The notes under the pieces are model-generated. The model was not told where the DNA came from. It saw only the letters and a list, made by a program, of their open reading frames with translations, and ran no database searches. A stretch of 64,000 nucleotides of DNA from Mercurialis annua (lineage: Eukaryota; Streptophyta; Magnoliopsida; Malpighiales; Euphorbiaceae), in NCBI RefSeq assembly GCF_937616625.2, contig NC_065570.1, positions 35,471,665 to 35,535,664 of the forward strand, given 5' to 3'. Positions within the stretch are counted from its first letter, which is position 1; each line of letters starts with the position of its first letter. Position numbers and translations under genes: made by a program. Of the stretch, positions 1 to 10,510 are shown in pieces.

Positions 1-2998
1 AGTGACACTAGATTAGTATGTCGCGTCTAATGTCTATATAACGCGTCGTTCCTATTACCTAAGCATTGTTGTTATGTTATATTAAGCAAGCTGTGCGTGA
101 AAAGTGACGATAGATTAGTATGTCGCGTCTCAAGGCTCTTTAATGCGTTATTTCGATTACCTAAGCATAGTTAGGTTATAATGCGCAAAGTTTGCGTGGA
201 AAGTGACGCTAGATTAGTATGTCGCGTGTCAAGGCTCTTTAACGCGTCGTTCTGATTACCTAAGCATGGTTAGGTTATAGTACGCAAAGTGTGCATAAAA
301 AGGATCAATAGATTAGTATATCGTGTCTCAAGTCTCTTTAACGTGTCGTTCCTATTACCTAAGCATGGTTAGGTTATATAACGCAAGGTGTGCGTGAAAA
401 ATGACGCTAGATTAGCTTGTCATGGCTCAATGCTCTTTAATGCGTCGTCCCGATTACCTAAGCATGATTAGGTTATAATACGCAAAGTTTGTGTGAAAAG
501 TGACGCTAGATTAGTATGTCGCTTCTCAAGTCTCGTTAACGTGTCATTTCGATTAGTATGCTTATGTCGCGTCACAAGTCTCTCTAACGCGTCGTTTCAA
601 TTACCTAAGCATGGTTAGGTTATAGTACGCAAAGTGTGCGTAAAAAGGATCAATAGATAAGTATGTCGCGTCTCAAGTCTCTTTAACGCGTGGTTCCTAT
701 TACCTAAGAATGGTTAGGTTATATTAAGCAAAGTGTGCGTGAAAAGTGACGCTAGATTAGTATGTCCAGTCTCCAATCTCTTTAACGCGTCGTTCCGATT
801 ACCTAAGCATGGTTAGGTTATATTAGGCAAAGTGTGCGTAAAAAGTGACACTAGACTAGTATGTTTCTTATCAAGTCTCTTTAACGCGTCGTTTCGATCA
901 CCATACTTATCTCGGGTCAGAAGTTTCTTTAAAGCGTCGTTCAGATTTCCTAAGCATTGTTAGGTTATAATACGCAAAGTGTGCGTGAAAAGTGACACTA
1001 AATTCGTATGTTGCGTATAAAGTCTCTCTAACACGTCGTTCCGATTTCCTAAGCATGGTTATATTATATTACGCAACGCGTGCATAAAAAGTGACGCTAG
1101 ATTAAAATTGCGCGTCTCAAGTCTCTATAACGCGTCGTTTCGATTACCATGCTTATGTCGCTTCACAAGTCTCTCTAACGCGTCGTTTCGATTACCTAAG
1201 CATGCTTAGATTATAGTACGCAAAGTGTGCGTGGAAAGGAGCAATAGTTTAGCATGTTGCGTCTCAAGTTTCTATAACGCGTCGTTCCTATTTCCTAAGC
1301 ATGGTTAGGTTATATAACGCAAGGTGTGCGTGAAAAGTGACGCTAGATTAGCTTGTCATGTCTCAATGCTCTTTAATGCGTCGTCCCGATTACCTAAGCA
1401 TGATTAGGTTATAATACGCAAAGTTTGTGTGAAAAGTAACGCTAGATTAGTATGTCGCTTCTCAAGTCTTGTTAACGTGTCATTTCGATTAGTATGCTTA
1501 TGTCGCGTCACAAGTCTCTCTAACGCGTCGTTTCAATTACCTAAGCATGGTTAGGTTATAGTACGCAAAATGTGCGTAAAAAGGATCAATAGATAAGTAT
1601 GTCGCGTCTCAAGCATGGTTAGGTTATATTATGCAAAGTGTGCGTGAAAAGTGACGCTAGATTAGTATGTCCAGTCTACAATCTCTTTAACGCGTCGTTC
1701 CGATTACCTAAGCATGGTTAGGTTATATTACGCAAAGTGTGCGTAAAAAGTGACACTAGATTAGTATGTTTTTTATCAAGTCACTTTAACGCGTCGTTTC
1801 GATCCCCATACTTATCTCGCGTCACAAGTCTCTTTAACGTGTCGTTCCGATTACCTAAGCATGGTTAGGTTATATTGCGCAAAGTGTGCGTGAAAAGTGA
1901 GGTTAGATTAGTATGTCACGTCTCAAGTCTCTCTAACGCGTCGTTCTTATTTCCTAAGCATGGTTAGGTTATAATACGCAAAGTGTGCGTGAAAAGTGAC
2001 ACTAGATTAGTATGTCGCGTATCAAGTCTCTCTAACGCGTCGTTCCGATTTCCTAAGCATGGTTATATCATATTACGCAACGCGTGCGTAAAAAGTGACG
2101 CTAGATTAATATCGGCGTCTCAAGTCTCTTTAACGCGTCGTTTCGATTACCATGCTTATGTCGCGTCACAAGTCTCTCTAACGCGTCGTTCCGAATACCT
2201 AAGCATGGTTAGATTATAGTACGGAAAGTGTGCGTGGAAAGGAGCAATAGTTAGTATGTTGCGTCTCAAGTCTCTTTAACGCGTCGTTCTGATTACCTAA
2301 GTATGGTTAGGTTATATTACGCAAAGTGGCCAGTCTTTAGTGTCTTTAACGCGTCGTTTCAATTATCTAAGCATGGTTAGGTTATATTACGCAAAGTGTG
2401 TGTAAAAAGTAAGGCTAGATTAGTTTGTTTCGTCTCAAGTCTCTTTAACGCGTCGTTTCGATTACTATACTTATCTCGCGTCACAAGTCTCTTTAATGCG
2501 TCGTTCCGATTACCCAAGCATTGTTAGGTTATTACGCAAAATGTGCGTGAAAAGTGACTTTAGATTAGTATGTCGCGTCTCAAGTTTCTCTAACACGTCG
2601 TTCCGATTTCCTAAGCATGGTTAGGTTATATTACACAAAGTGTGAGTGAAAAGTGACGCTATATTAGTATGTCCAGTCTCCAATCTCTTTAACGCTTCGT
2701 TCCGATTACCTAAGCATGGTTAGGTTATATTACGCAAAGTGTGCGTAAAACGTGACACTAGATTAGTATGTTTCTTATCAAGTCTCTTTAACGCGTCGTT
2801 TCGATCACCATACTTATCTCGCGTCACAAGTCTCTTTAAAGCGTCGTTCCGATTACCCAAGCATGGTTAGGTTATATTGCGCAAAGTGTGCGTGAAAAGT
2901 GACACTAGATTAGTATGTCGCGTCTCAAGTCTCTCTAACGCGTCGTTCTGATTTTCTAAGCATGGTTATATTATATTATGCAACGCGTGCGTAAAAAG
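1..2998 (+). repeat. 99/147-bp satellite array, plus orientation
   Basis: The monomer start motif GCAAAG recurs at 1879, 1978 and 2077, giving a 99-bp period. The next unit, starting at 2223, is about 147 bp because a 48-bp block spanning the GTCGCGTC to CGATTACC part is present twice. Recognisable blocks in each monomer are GTGACGCTAGATTAG, AACGCGTCGTT, CCTAAGCATGGTTAGG and ACGCAAAGTGTGCGT. A larger period of about 0.94-1.0 kb is visible: the variant ACGCAAGGTG recurs at 381 and 1317, and a marked monomer recurs at 972 and 1976. No gene is present; open frames here only reflect unit lengths divisible by three. Confidence 0.95.
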
Positions 2999-3148
2999 TG
3001 ACCCTAAGCTCAAACTCTCGCCTCGATTACGTCTTTGCTGGGATGTATGAAAAACTTTCTCCAAGCTTTTCTGTGATTTATGACTACTTGAACTCCTTCA
3101 AATATGCTCTCTTAAGTGTGCTGTTTTTAGAATGAGCAAAGGAAACCT

Positions 3149-3158
3149 CTATTTATAG
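3149..3158 (-). promoter_or_regulatory. TATA-like box in putative LTR
   Basis: The minus strand reads CTATAAATAG, in an otherwise unremarkable setting about 150 bp before the right-hand (minus-strand 3') end of the putative LTR. This is the spacing expected for U3/R promoter placement. The copy in A' lies at 30444-30453. Confidence 0.45.
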
Positions 3159-3182
3159 GGTAGAGCTTTGCCTAAGAATGCA

Positions 3183-3370
3183 ACACCTCACATGCTAGGT
3201 GTTACACACTAAGCAAAGGTGTTACCACCATTCGACACCTCACATGCTAGGTGTAACACACCAAGCATAAGTGTTGCCACCATCTGACACATCATATGCT
3301 AGGTGTCACACATCAAGCATAGGTGTTGCCACCTTCTAACACGTCGGATGCTAGGTGTCACACACATAGA
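3183..3370. repeat. 52-bp minisatellite, about 3.6 copies
   Basis: Units start at 3183, 3235, 3287 and 3339, exactly 52 bp apart, each with the core ATGCTAGGTGT followed by a run such as CACACATCAAGCAT and a GCCACC block. It lies inside the putative LTR, upstream of its TATA-like box on the minus strand. It is also present in copy A'. Confidence 0.85.
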
Positions 3371-3373
3371 CAT

Positions 3374-3441
3374 ACATGACATCATCACATGACATCATCA
3401 CATGACATCATCACATGACATCATCGTGACATCATGACATC
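3374..3441. repeat. 13-bp microsatellite-like repeat
   Basis: About five tandem copies of CATGACATCATCA with small variants, directly after the 52-bp minisatellite. Copy A' (about 30668-30748) differs in unit number and sequence, as expected of a slippage-prone tract. Confidence 0.8.
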
Positions 3442-4576
3442 ATCATATAACTCTTACAAATTAGTCCCTAATTTATACTTGTTTTTTCATCTATATGAAA
3501 TTGATATCTCGTAAACTCAATCGGTTGCACACCCTATTGTGTGTGACTAACTAGGTTCACATCTATATGGCAACGAGAGTCATAAGAAACGCCTTTCTTA
3601 TATTAAATAATTAAATCCCATTAATTAATTCTAGTAGATCGTGAGTGACGTCTAGCAACATATCACGACCCCCAAATAGATATGAATGTTTCGATGCATT
3701 CTTTATGAACCAATGTTCATAATTACCGTATACTCAAAATTCTCTTCATCTAAGATTCTGATCTCGACTAGTGTCACGGTTAAGTCAAACACTGTTTGTC
3801 TTGATCGTATGACCTCATCTCAGTTCTTATTCTTGATAAATATGACTTCCACTAGAAACAACTTTCTAAGTAAGTCATATACACCTGCGCAGGTTTTATC
3901 ATCCATCGAGAACAATTTGAGATAGCATAGAATCTTTTCTCCGTTCATCTGTAGTGATAAATCCTCTCTTGGTTAAACCCCTATCTCCATATACAACTAA
4001 CTAGAGCCTACACATCCTGCGACCCTAGCTCATGAAAGATCTAGGGATAAGGAGTATCAAACTCTAATCACCTATATACAAGATAGTGCCACCGCAAGTC
4101 AAAGGACATATGTACAATTATGAACTAGATGACATTAAATTAACTTTGATGAAATACCATGTATAAGTCATCTAGCGTCACTTGTTCGACCCACTCAACA
4201 TCTTGAGTGTCCGCATGTTTATCCTGATCCCCATCAAGTAGTATGAGATTCACTACTTTCTATAATTAGTAACTCCTTACTAATTAGGAGAATAAATAGA
4301 GGTGACAATCTTTCCGGGATAATACGATGCCCTTATTCGTAGGACCCCGTCGATGGTGAACTGTTATTTAGATCACTTGTATAATAGAATCGGTAACTCA
4401 TATTCTTAACACCTTAAGAATAGATTCTATTACAATGTGATAAGGACAATACGTAATAAATGAATACTTAGTTGATGAGACCCTTAGTTCAATTAGAACT
4501 TATATATCTTTGCCATTGGGATTAGTTCTACAAATATACATATGATCAAATGGCCCTAGGGCACATACTACTAACA

Positions 4577-7564
4577 AAGTGTGCGTGAAAAGTGACACTA
4601 GATTAGTATGTCGCGTCTCAAGTCTCTCTAACGCGTCGTTCCGATATCCTAAGCATGGTTATGTTATATTACGCAACGCGTGCGTAAAAAGTGATGCTAG
4701 AATAATATTGCGCGTCTCAAGTCTCTTTAACGCGTCGTTTCGATTACCATGCTTATGTCGCGTCACAAGTCTCTCGAACTCGTCGTTCCGATTACCTATG
4801 CATGGTTAGGTTATATTACACAAAGTGTGCGTAGAAAATGACAATAGATTAGTATGTCTCATCTCATGTCTATTTAACGCGTCGTTCCAATTACATAAGC
4901 ATGGTTAGGATATATTAGGCAGAGTGTACGTGAAAACTGACAATAGATTAGTATGTCGCGTCTTAAGTCTATCAAACACGTTCTTCCGATTACATTAGCA
5001 TGGTTAGATTATATTACGCAAACTGTGCGTGAAAAGTGACGCTAGATTAGTATGTCGCATCTCAATTCTCTTTATCGCGTTGTTCTAATTATCTAAGCAT
5101 GGTTAGGATATATTATGCAAAGCGTGCGTGAAAAGTGACACTAGATTAGTATGTCGCGTCTAAAGTCTATTTAATGCGTCGTTCCTATTACCTAAGAATG
5201 GTTGGGTTAAATTACGCAAGGTGTGCGTGAAAAGTGACATTAGATTAGTATGTCGCATCTAAAGGCTCTTTAATTCGTCGTTCCGATTACCTAAGCATGG
5301 TTAGGTTATAATACACAAAGTTTGCGTGAAAAGTGACGCTAGATTAGTATGTCGCGTGTCAAGGCTCTTTAACGCGTCGTTCTGATTACCTAAGCATGGT
5401 TGGGTAATAGTACGCAAAGTGTGCGTAAAAAGGATCAATAGATTAGTATGTCGCGTCTCAAGTCTCTTTATCGCGTTGTTCCTATTATCTAAGCATGCTT
5501 AGGTTATATTACGCAAAGTGTGCGTGAAAAGTGACGCTAGATTAGTATGTCTAGTCTCAAATCTCTTTTACGCGTTGTTCCGATTACCTAAGCATGGTTA
5601 GCTTCTATTACGCAAAGTGTGCGTAAAAAGTGACGCTAGATTAGTATGTTTCGTCTCAAGTCTCTTTAACGCGTCGTTTTGCTTACCATACATATCTCCC
5701 GTCACAAGTCTCTTTAACGCGTCGTCCTGATTACCTAAGAATGGTTAGGTTATATTACGCAATGTGTGCGTGAAAAGTGAAGTTAGATTAGTGCGTCGCG
5801 TCTCAAGTCTCTCTAACGCGTCGTACCGATTTCCTAAGAATGGCTAGGTTATATTACGCAAAGTGTGCGTGAAAAGTGACACTAGATTAGTATGTCGCGT
5901 CTAAAGTCACTTTGACGCGTCGTTCCGATTACCTAAGCGTGGTTAGGTTATATTACACAAAGTGTGCGTAAAAAGTGACGCTAGATTAATATTGCGCGTC
6001 TCAAGTCTCTGGAACGCGTCATTTCGATTATCATGCTTATGTCGCGTCACAAGTCTCTCTAACGCGTCGTTCCGATTATCTAAGCATGGTTAGGTTACTA
6101 TATTAGGCAAAGTGTGCGTGAAAAATGACAATAGATTAGTATGCCGCGTCTTAAGTCTATTTAACGCATCGTTCCAATTACTTAAGCATGGTTAGGTTAT
6201 ATTACGCAGAGTGTACGTGAAAAATGACAATAGATTAGTATGTCGCGTCTTAAGTCTATCTAACGCGTCGTTCCGATTACATAGCCATAGTTAGGTTATA
6301 TCACGCAAAGTGTGCGTGAAATGTGACGGTAGATTAGTATGTTGCGCCTCAATTTTCTTTATCGCATTATTCCGATTATCTAAGCATGGTTAGGTTATAT
6401 TACGCAAAGCGTGCGTGAAAAGTGACGCTAGATTAGTATGTCGCCTCTCAAGTCTCTTTAGTGCATCGTTCCGATTATCTAAGCATGGTTAGGATATATT
6501 ATGCAAAGTGTGCGTGAAAAGTGACACTAGATTAGTATGTCGCGTCTAAAGTCACTTTGACGCGTCGTTCCGATTACCTAAGCGTGGTTTGGTTATATTA
6601 CACAAAGTGTGCGTAAAAAGTGATGCTAGATTAGTATGGCCCGTATCGAGTCTCTTTATCGCGTCGTTTCGATTACCATGCTTATGTCGAGTCACAAGTC
6701 TTTCTAACACGTCGTTCTGATTACCTAAGCATGGTTAGGTTACTATAGTAGGCAAAGTGTGCGTGAAAAATGACAATAGATTAGTATGCCGCGTCTTAAG
6801 TCTATTTAACGCATCGTTCCAATTACTTAAGCATGGTTAGGTTATATTACGCAGAGTGGACGTGAAAAATGACAATAGATTAGTATGTCGTGTCTTAAGT
6901 CTATCTAACGCGTCGTTCCGATTACATAGCCATGGTTAGGTTATATCACGCAAAGTGTGCGTGAAATGTGACGGTAGATTAGTATGTCGCGCCTCAATTT
7001 TCTTTATCGCATTATTCCGATTATCTAAGCATGGTTAGGTTATATTACGCAAAGCGTGCTTGAAAAGTGACGCTAGATTAGTATGTCGGCTCTCAAATCT
7101 CTTTAATGCATCGTTCCGATTATCTAAGCATGGTTAGGTTATGTTATGCAAAGTGTGCGTGAAAAGTGACACTAGATTAGTATGTCGCGTCTAAAGTCAC
7201 TTTGACGCGTCGTTCCGATTACCTAAGCGTGGTTAGGTTATATTACGCAAAATGTGCGTAAAAAGTGATGCTAGATTAGTATGGCCTGTATCGAGTCTCT
7301 TTATCGCGTCGTTTCGATTACCATGCTTATGTTGAGTCACAAGTCTTTCTAACGCGTCGTTCCAATTACCTAAGCATGGTTAGGTTATATTACGCAAGTG
7401 TGGTGAAAAATGACAATAGATTAGTATGTCGTGTCTCAAGTCTATTTAACGCGTCGTTCCTTTTATCTAAGCATGGTTAGGTTATATTACGCAAGGTGTG
7501 CATGAAAAATGACGCTAGATTAGTATGTCGCATCTCAAGGCTCTTTAATGCGTCGTTACGATTA
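4577..7564 (+). repeat. 99/147-bp satellite array, plus orientation
   Basis: Same satellite and orientation as 1-2998. It includes both 99-bp and 147-bp units and the 645-bp higher-order repeat noted separately. The array ends inside a monomer at the CGATTA block, where the pararetroviral fragment begins. No gene is present. Confidence 0.95.
5901..7430 (+). repeat. 645-bp higher-order repeat, 2.4 copies
   Basis: A variant monomer containing CTAAAGTCACTTTGACG recurs at 5901, 6546 and 7191, exactly 645 bp apart. Within each period there is one 147-bp type unit and a monomer with the diagnostic TTACTATA in place of TTATATTA (a 3-bp gain). That fits 5 x 99 + 147 + 3 = 645. The same order of variant monomers repeats in each copy. 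In A' the same variant occurs at 33874 and 34519, again 645 bp apart. Confidence 0.85.
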
Positions 7565-7682
7565 TGCAATAAGTCTTAACAAATACTGAGAGGACATGCC
7601 GGTTGATAAAATGCCCATGGTGAGACTGTGATCCTGGCTAGTCATACATGTATCTGTTAAGGTTTATCGTCGTATCTTTAAA

Positions 7683-7695
7683 TGGTATCATAGCC
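7683..7695 (+). other. Putative tRNA-iMet primer-binding site (viral)
   Basis: The bases TGGTATCATAGCC match the usual plant retroelement site TGGTATCAGAGCC except for one change. It sits upstream of the movement-protein remnant on the same strand, where reverse transcription of a caulimovirid genome would start. The A' copy is at 35011-35023. Confidence 0.6.
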
Positions 7696-7799
7696 TAACA
7701 GAGACGAGAAAGAAATATATATAATAGTTCTTACTTTGTGAAAATTGGGTCAGTACCTTACGATCATGCTCACAAAAAGTTGTTGTTCTACACCTTCTA

Positions 7800-8745
7800 A
7801 TACTGTTCTCTTACTACTGTAAATAAAAATGATTATCTTTATAAGTTTACTTATCCTCCAGAAAATCAAAAAATATCTGATACAAAAGCCCCTCTTCTCA
7901 ATCCTTATGATGCGTTTTCTAAAACCACTACCCCTTTTATCCATAATATCAAGTCCTTGATAAAAAAAAGCCTTACAAACCCATCAGAGAATATGTTTAG
8001 TCATGCAGCTTTGATCAATGTGCAATTCATGCTTCTCAAGCTGAACAATTTATTACTCTTGAGATTCCACCTGAATTTTTAAGAGTTTGGTTAGCTCAGG
8101 TTATACTCATATTCACTTTGGAGCTATACGACTTGGTCTCAGTTACCATGGTCGTGCCGGTCTACCAGTTTTTACAAGAATTTCTCTTGTAGATTCTCGG
8201 TATCTACAGTATCAATATGCAGTGATTGGTACAGTTGAAACTTCCTTGAATGCAGGCTCAGTGTTTTTCACCCTTTTCCAAAATTACAACCTTTCCCTCT
8301 CTGATCAGATGGCTCTTACGACTTTAAAGGTGCAAATACAAATTACTGGAGCTCAACAAGTTGCTGATTCAAATGCAGCTAATCTTCACTATCAAATGGT
8401 GTATCGTTTGCAAAACCATGATTTAAACCTCACTTTACCCACAAACCATAATGATGCCCTTTTGATAAAAACAGATTCCCAAAACATCCCTTCTTGTTTC
8501 CATATATACCCAAACCAATCACTAGAAATGAACTCCTACACTTTTTCCCCAAAAAGTGGATTACCATCTATGAAATAATGCATGCATCTACTCAACTTGT
8601 TCAATCCTGTACTCCAGTATTCACAAAAAAAACCGATGGTGCTATTGAGACGTCCTTTGCAAAACATAAGAGCATGTCACTCCTCAGGTATTTTCTACAC
8701 AGTTCATGCTTGAACCATTTCCACAAGAAAAAAGGGGTTCCTGTT
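7800..8745 (+). pseudogene. Movement protein remnant, endogenous pararetrovirus
   Basis: The longest open piece is 8087-8578 (163 codons, opened by TTG rather than a credible ATG). It holds the conserved core of the caulimovirid 30K-type movement protein, including short blocks THIHFGAIR, GTVETSLN and HYQMVYRLQNH. That protein binds nucleic acid and opens plasmodesmata for cell-to-cell spread. Related sequence lies upstream in other frames: one shift falls near 8010-8020 and a one-base loss near 8098-8100. Homology continues to about 8740 in a further frame after the stop at 8576-8578. Both disrupting shifts are also in A', so the gene was dead before the duplication. Family-level assignment is by recognition of the core; no search was run. 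Confidence 0.7.
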
Positions 8746-8746
8746 G

Positions 8747-10500
8747 TATCGCATCTCAAGTCTCTTTATCGCGTTGTTTCGATTACCATGTTTATATCGA
8801 GTCATAAGACTCTCTAACGCGTCGTTCCGATTACCATAAGCATGGTTAGGTTATAGTACGCAAAGTGTGCGTGAAAAGTAACAATATATAAGTATGCCGC
8901 GTCACAAGTCTCTTTAACGCGTCGTTCCGATTACCTAAACATGGTTAGGTTATATTACGCAAATTGCGCGTTATAAGTGACGCTATATTTATTTCGCGTT
9001 TCAAGTGTCTTTAACGCGTCGTTTCGATTACCATGCTTATGTCGCGTCACAAGTCTCTCTAGAGCGTCGTTCCAATTACCTAAGCATGGTTAGGTTATAG
9101 TACGCAAAGTGTGCGTGAAAAGAATTAATTGATTAGTATGTCGCATCTCAAGTCTCTTTAGTGCATCGTTCCTATTGCCTAAGCATGGTTAGGTTATATT
9201 ACGCAAAGTTTGCGTGAAACGTGACGCTAGATTAGTATGTCCAGTCTCAAGTCTCTTTAACACGTCGTTCCGATTATCTAAGCATGGTTATGTTATATTA
9301 CGCAAAGGGTGCATAAAAAGTGTGGCTAGATTAGTATGTTACATCTCAAGACTCTTTAACACGTCGTTTCGATTACCATGCTTATCTCGCGTCACAAGTC
9401 TCTTTAACGCGTCATTCCGATTACCTAAGCATGGTTCGGTTATATTACGCAAAGTGTGCGTGAAAAGTGACGTTATATTAGTATGTCGCATCTCAAGTCT
9501 CTCTAACGCGTTGTTCTGATTTCCAAAGAATTGTTAGGTTATTTAGGCAAAGTGTGTGTGAAAAGTGATGCTAGATTAGTATGTCGCATCTCAAGCCTCT
9601 CTAACGCGTCGTTCCGATTACCTAACCATGGTTAGGTTATATTACGCAAGGTGTGCGTGAAAGTGATGCTAGATTATTATGTCTCGTCTCAAAGCTATTT
9701 AATGCGCAAAGTGTGCGTGAAAAGTAACAATAGATTAATATGTCGCGTCTCAAGTCTCTTTAACGGGTCGTTCCGATTGCTTAAGCATGGTGTGCATGAA
9801 AAGTGACTATAGATTAGTATGTCGTGTATCAATTCTATTTAACGCGTCGTTCTGATTACCTAAGCATGGTTAGGTTATATGACTTAAAGAGTGCTTGAAA
9901 AGTAACGCTAGATTAGTATTTCGCGTCTCAAATATGTTCAACAAATCGTTCCGATTACCTAAGCATGATTACGTTATATTACAGAAAGTGTGCGTGAAAA
10001 GTGACACTAGATAAGTATGTTGCGTCACAAGTCTCTTTAACGCGTCGTTCCGATTACCTAAGCTTGGTTAGGTTCTATTACGCGAAGTGTGCGTAAAAAG
10101 TGACGCTAGATTAGTATGGCGCGTCTCAAGTCTCTCTAACGCGTCGTTTTGATTACCAATGCTTGGTTAGGTTATATTACGCGAAGTGTGCGTAAAAAGT
10201 GACGCTAGATTAGTATGGCGCGTCTCAAGTCTCTCTAACGCGTCGTTTTGATTAACATGCTTATGTTGCGTCACAAGTCTCTCTAACGCGTTGTTCTGAT
10301 TACCTATGCATTGTTGGGTTATATTACGCAAAGCGTGCGTGAAAAGTGACGCTAGATTAGTATGTCGCGTCTCAAGTCTATTTAATGCATCATTCCGATT
10401 ACCTAAGCATTGTTGGGTTATATTACGCAAAGCGTGCGTGAAAAGTGACGCTAGATTAGTATGTCGCGTCTCAAGTCTATTTAACACATCATTCCGATTA
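8747..10500 (+). repeat. 99/147-bp satellite array, plus orientation
   Basis: The satellite resumes mid-monomer at the GTCGCATCTCAAG block. Relative to A', copy A has one extra 99-bp unit (about 10079-10177), a near-exact recent duplication of its neighbour. The last plus-oriented bases are CATTCCGATTA at 10500, where orientation flips. No gene is present. Confidence 0.95.
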
Positions 10501-10510
10501 TAACCTAACC
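10491..10510. other. Satellite orientation switch, plus to minus
   Basis: At 10500/10501 a plus-oriented monomer (ending CATTCCGATTA) is directly followed by a minus-oriented one (starting TAACCTAACCATG), with no spacer. The same joint is present at 37730/37731 in A', so it predates the segmental duplication. Confidence 0.9.

Larger units (their letters stand above)
2999..4576 (-). mobile_element. Putative solo LTR, family unknown (copy A)
   Basis: Non-satellite block that interrupts the array. Read on the minus strand it begins TGTTAGTAG, carries a TATA-like CTATAAATAG about 150 bp from its other end, and ends GGGTCA, so it has the TG...CA and promoter layout of a long terminal repeat with U3 about 1.4 kb. 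No coding capacity is credible: a 79-residue open frame at 3686-3925 has no recognisable domain. Minisatellites occupy 3183-3441. The flanking satellite is out of phase by about 17 bp and no clean target-site duplication is visible (the AAGTG at both ends occurs twice in every monomer). A rearranged insertion or another kind of element remains possible. Confidence 0.55.
7565..8746 (+). mobile_element. Endogenous pararetrovirus fragment (Caulimoviridae), copy A
   Basis: A 1.18-kb non-satellite block embedded in the array. It holds, in order, a leader, a match to the initiator-Met tRNA primer-binding site at 7683-7695, and a decayed movement-protein reading frame. This is the expected order at the 5' end of a caulimovirid genome. 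Neither coat protein, protease nor reverse transcriptase follows: the satellite resumes at about 8747, so only the genome's 5' end is present. No integrase or LTR is seen, as expected for this family. The genus is not decided; the movement-protein core looks closest to petuvirus or florendovirus type sequences. The fragment is inactive. Confidence 0.75.

Noticed and set aside
1861..1876. TTAGG/CCTAA motifs as telomeric repeats
   Set aside because: They occur once or twice per 99-bp monomer as part of a dyad, not as short tandem TTTAGGG or TTAGGG arrays.
1..2998. CRISPR-like or 5S rRNA tandem array
   Set aside because: There are no unique spacers between conserved repeats, and no 5S gene sequence or polymerase III boxes. 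The units are contiguous satellite monomers in a eukaryotic setting.
3686..3925. 79-codon open frame in the first putative LTR
   Set aside because: No domain, no coding context, and conservation is explained by the duplication.
2996..4581. AAGTG as a target-site duplication of the first solo LTR
   Set aside because: AAGTG occurs twice in each monomer and the flanks are out of phase, so the match is expected by chance.
9214..9519. Open frames with 33-residue repeats throughout the satellite, on both strands (also 10167-10487, 27696-27926, 60644-60946 and many others)
   Set aside because: 99 and 147 are both divisible by three, so any frame open through one monomer stays open through the next. 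They occur on both strands of the same DNA, lack a consistent start and break wherever a monomer mutates. No domain is recognisable.
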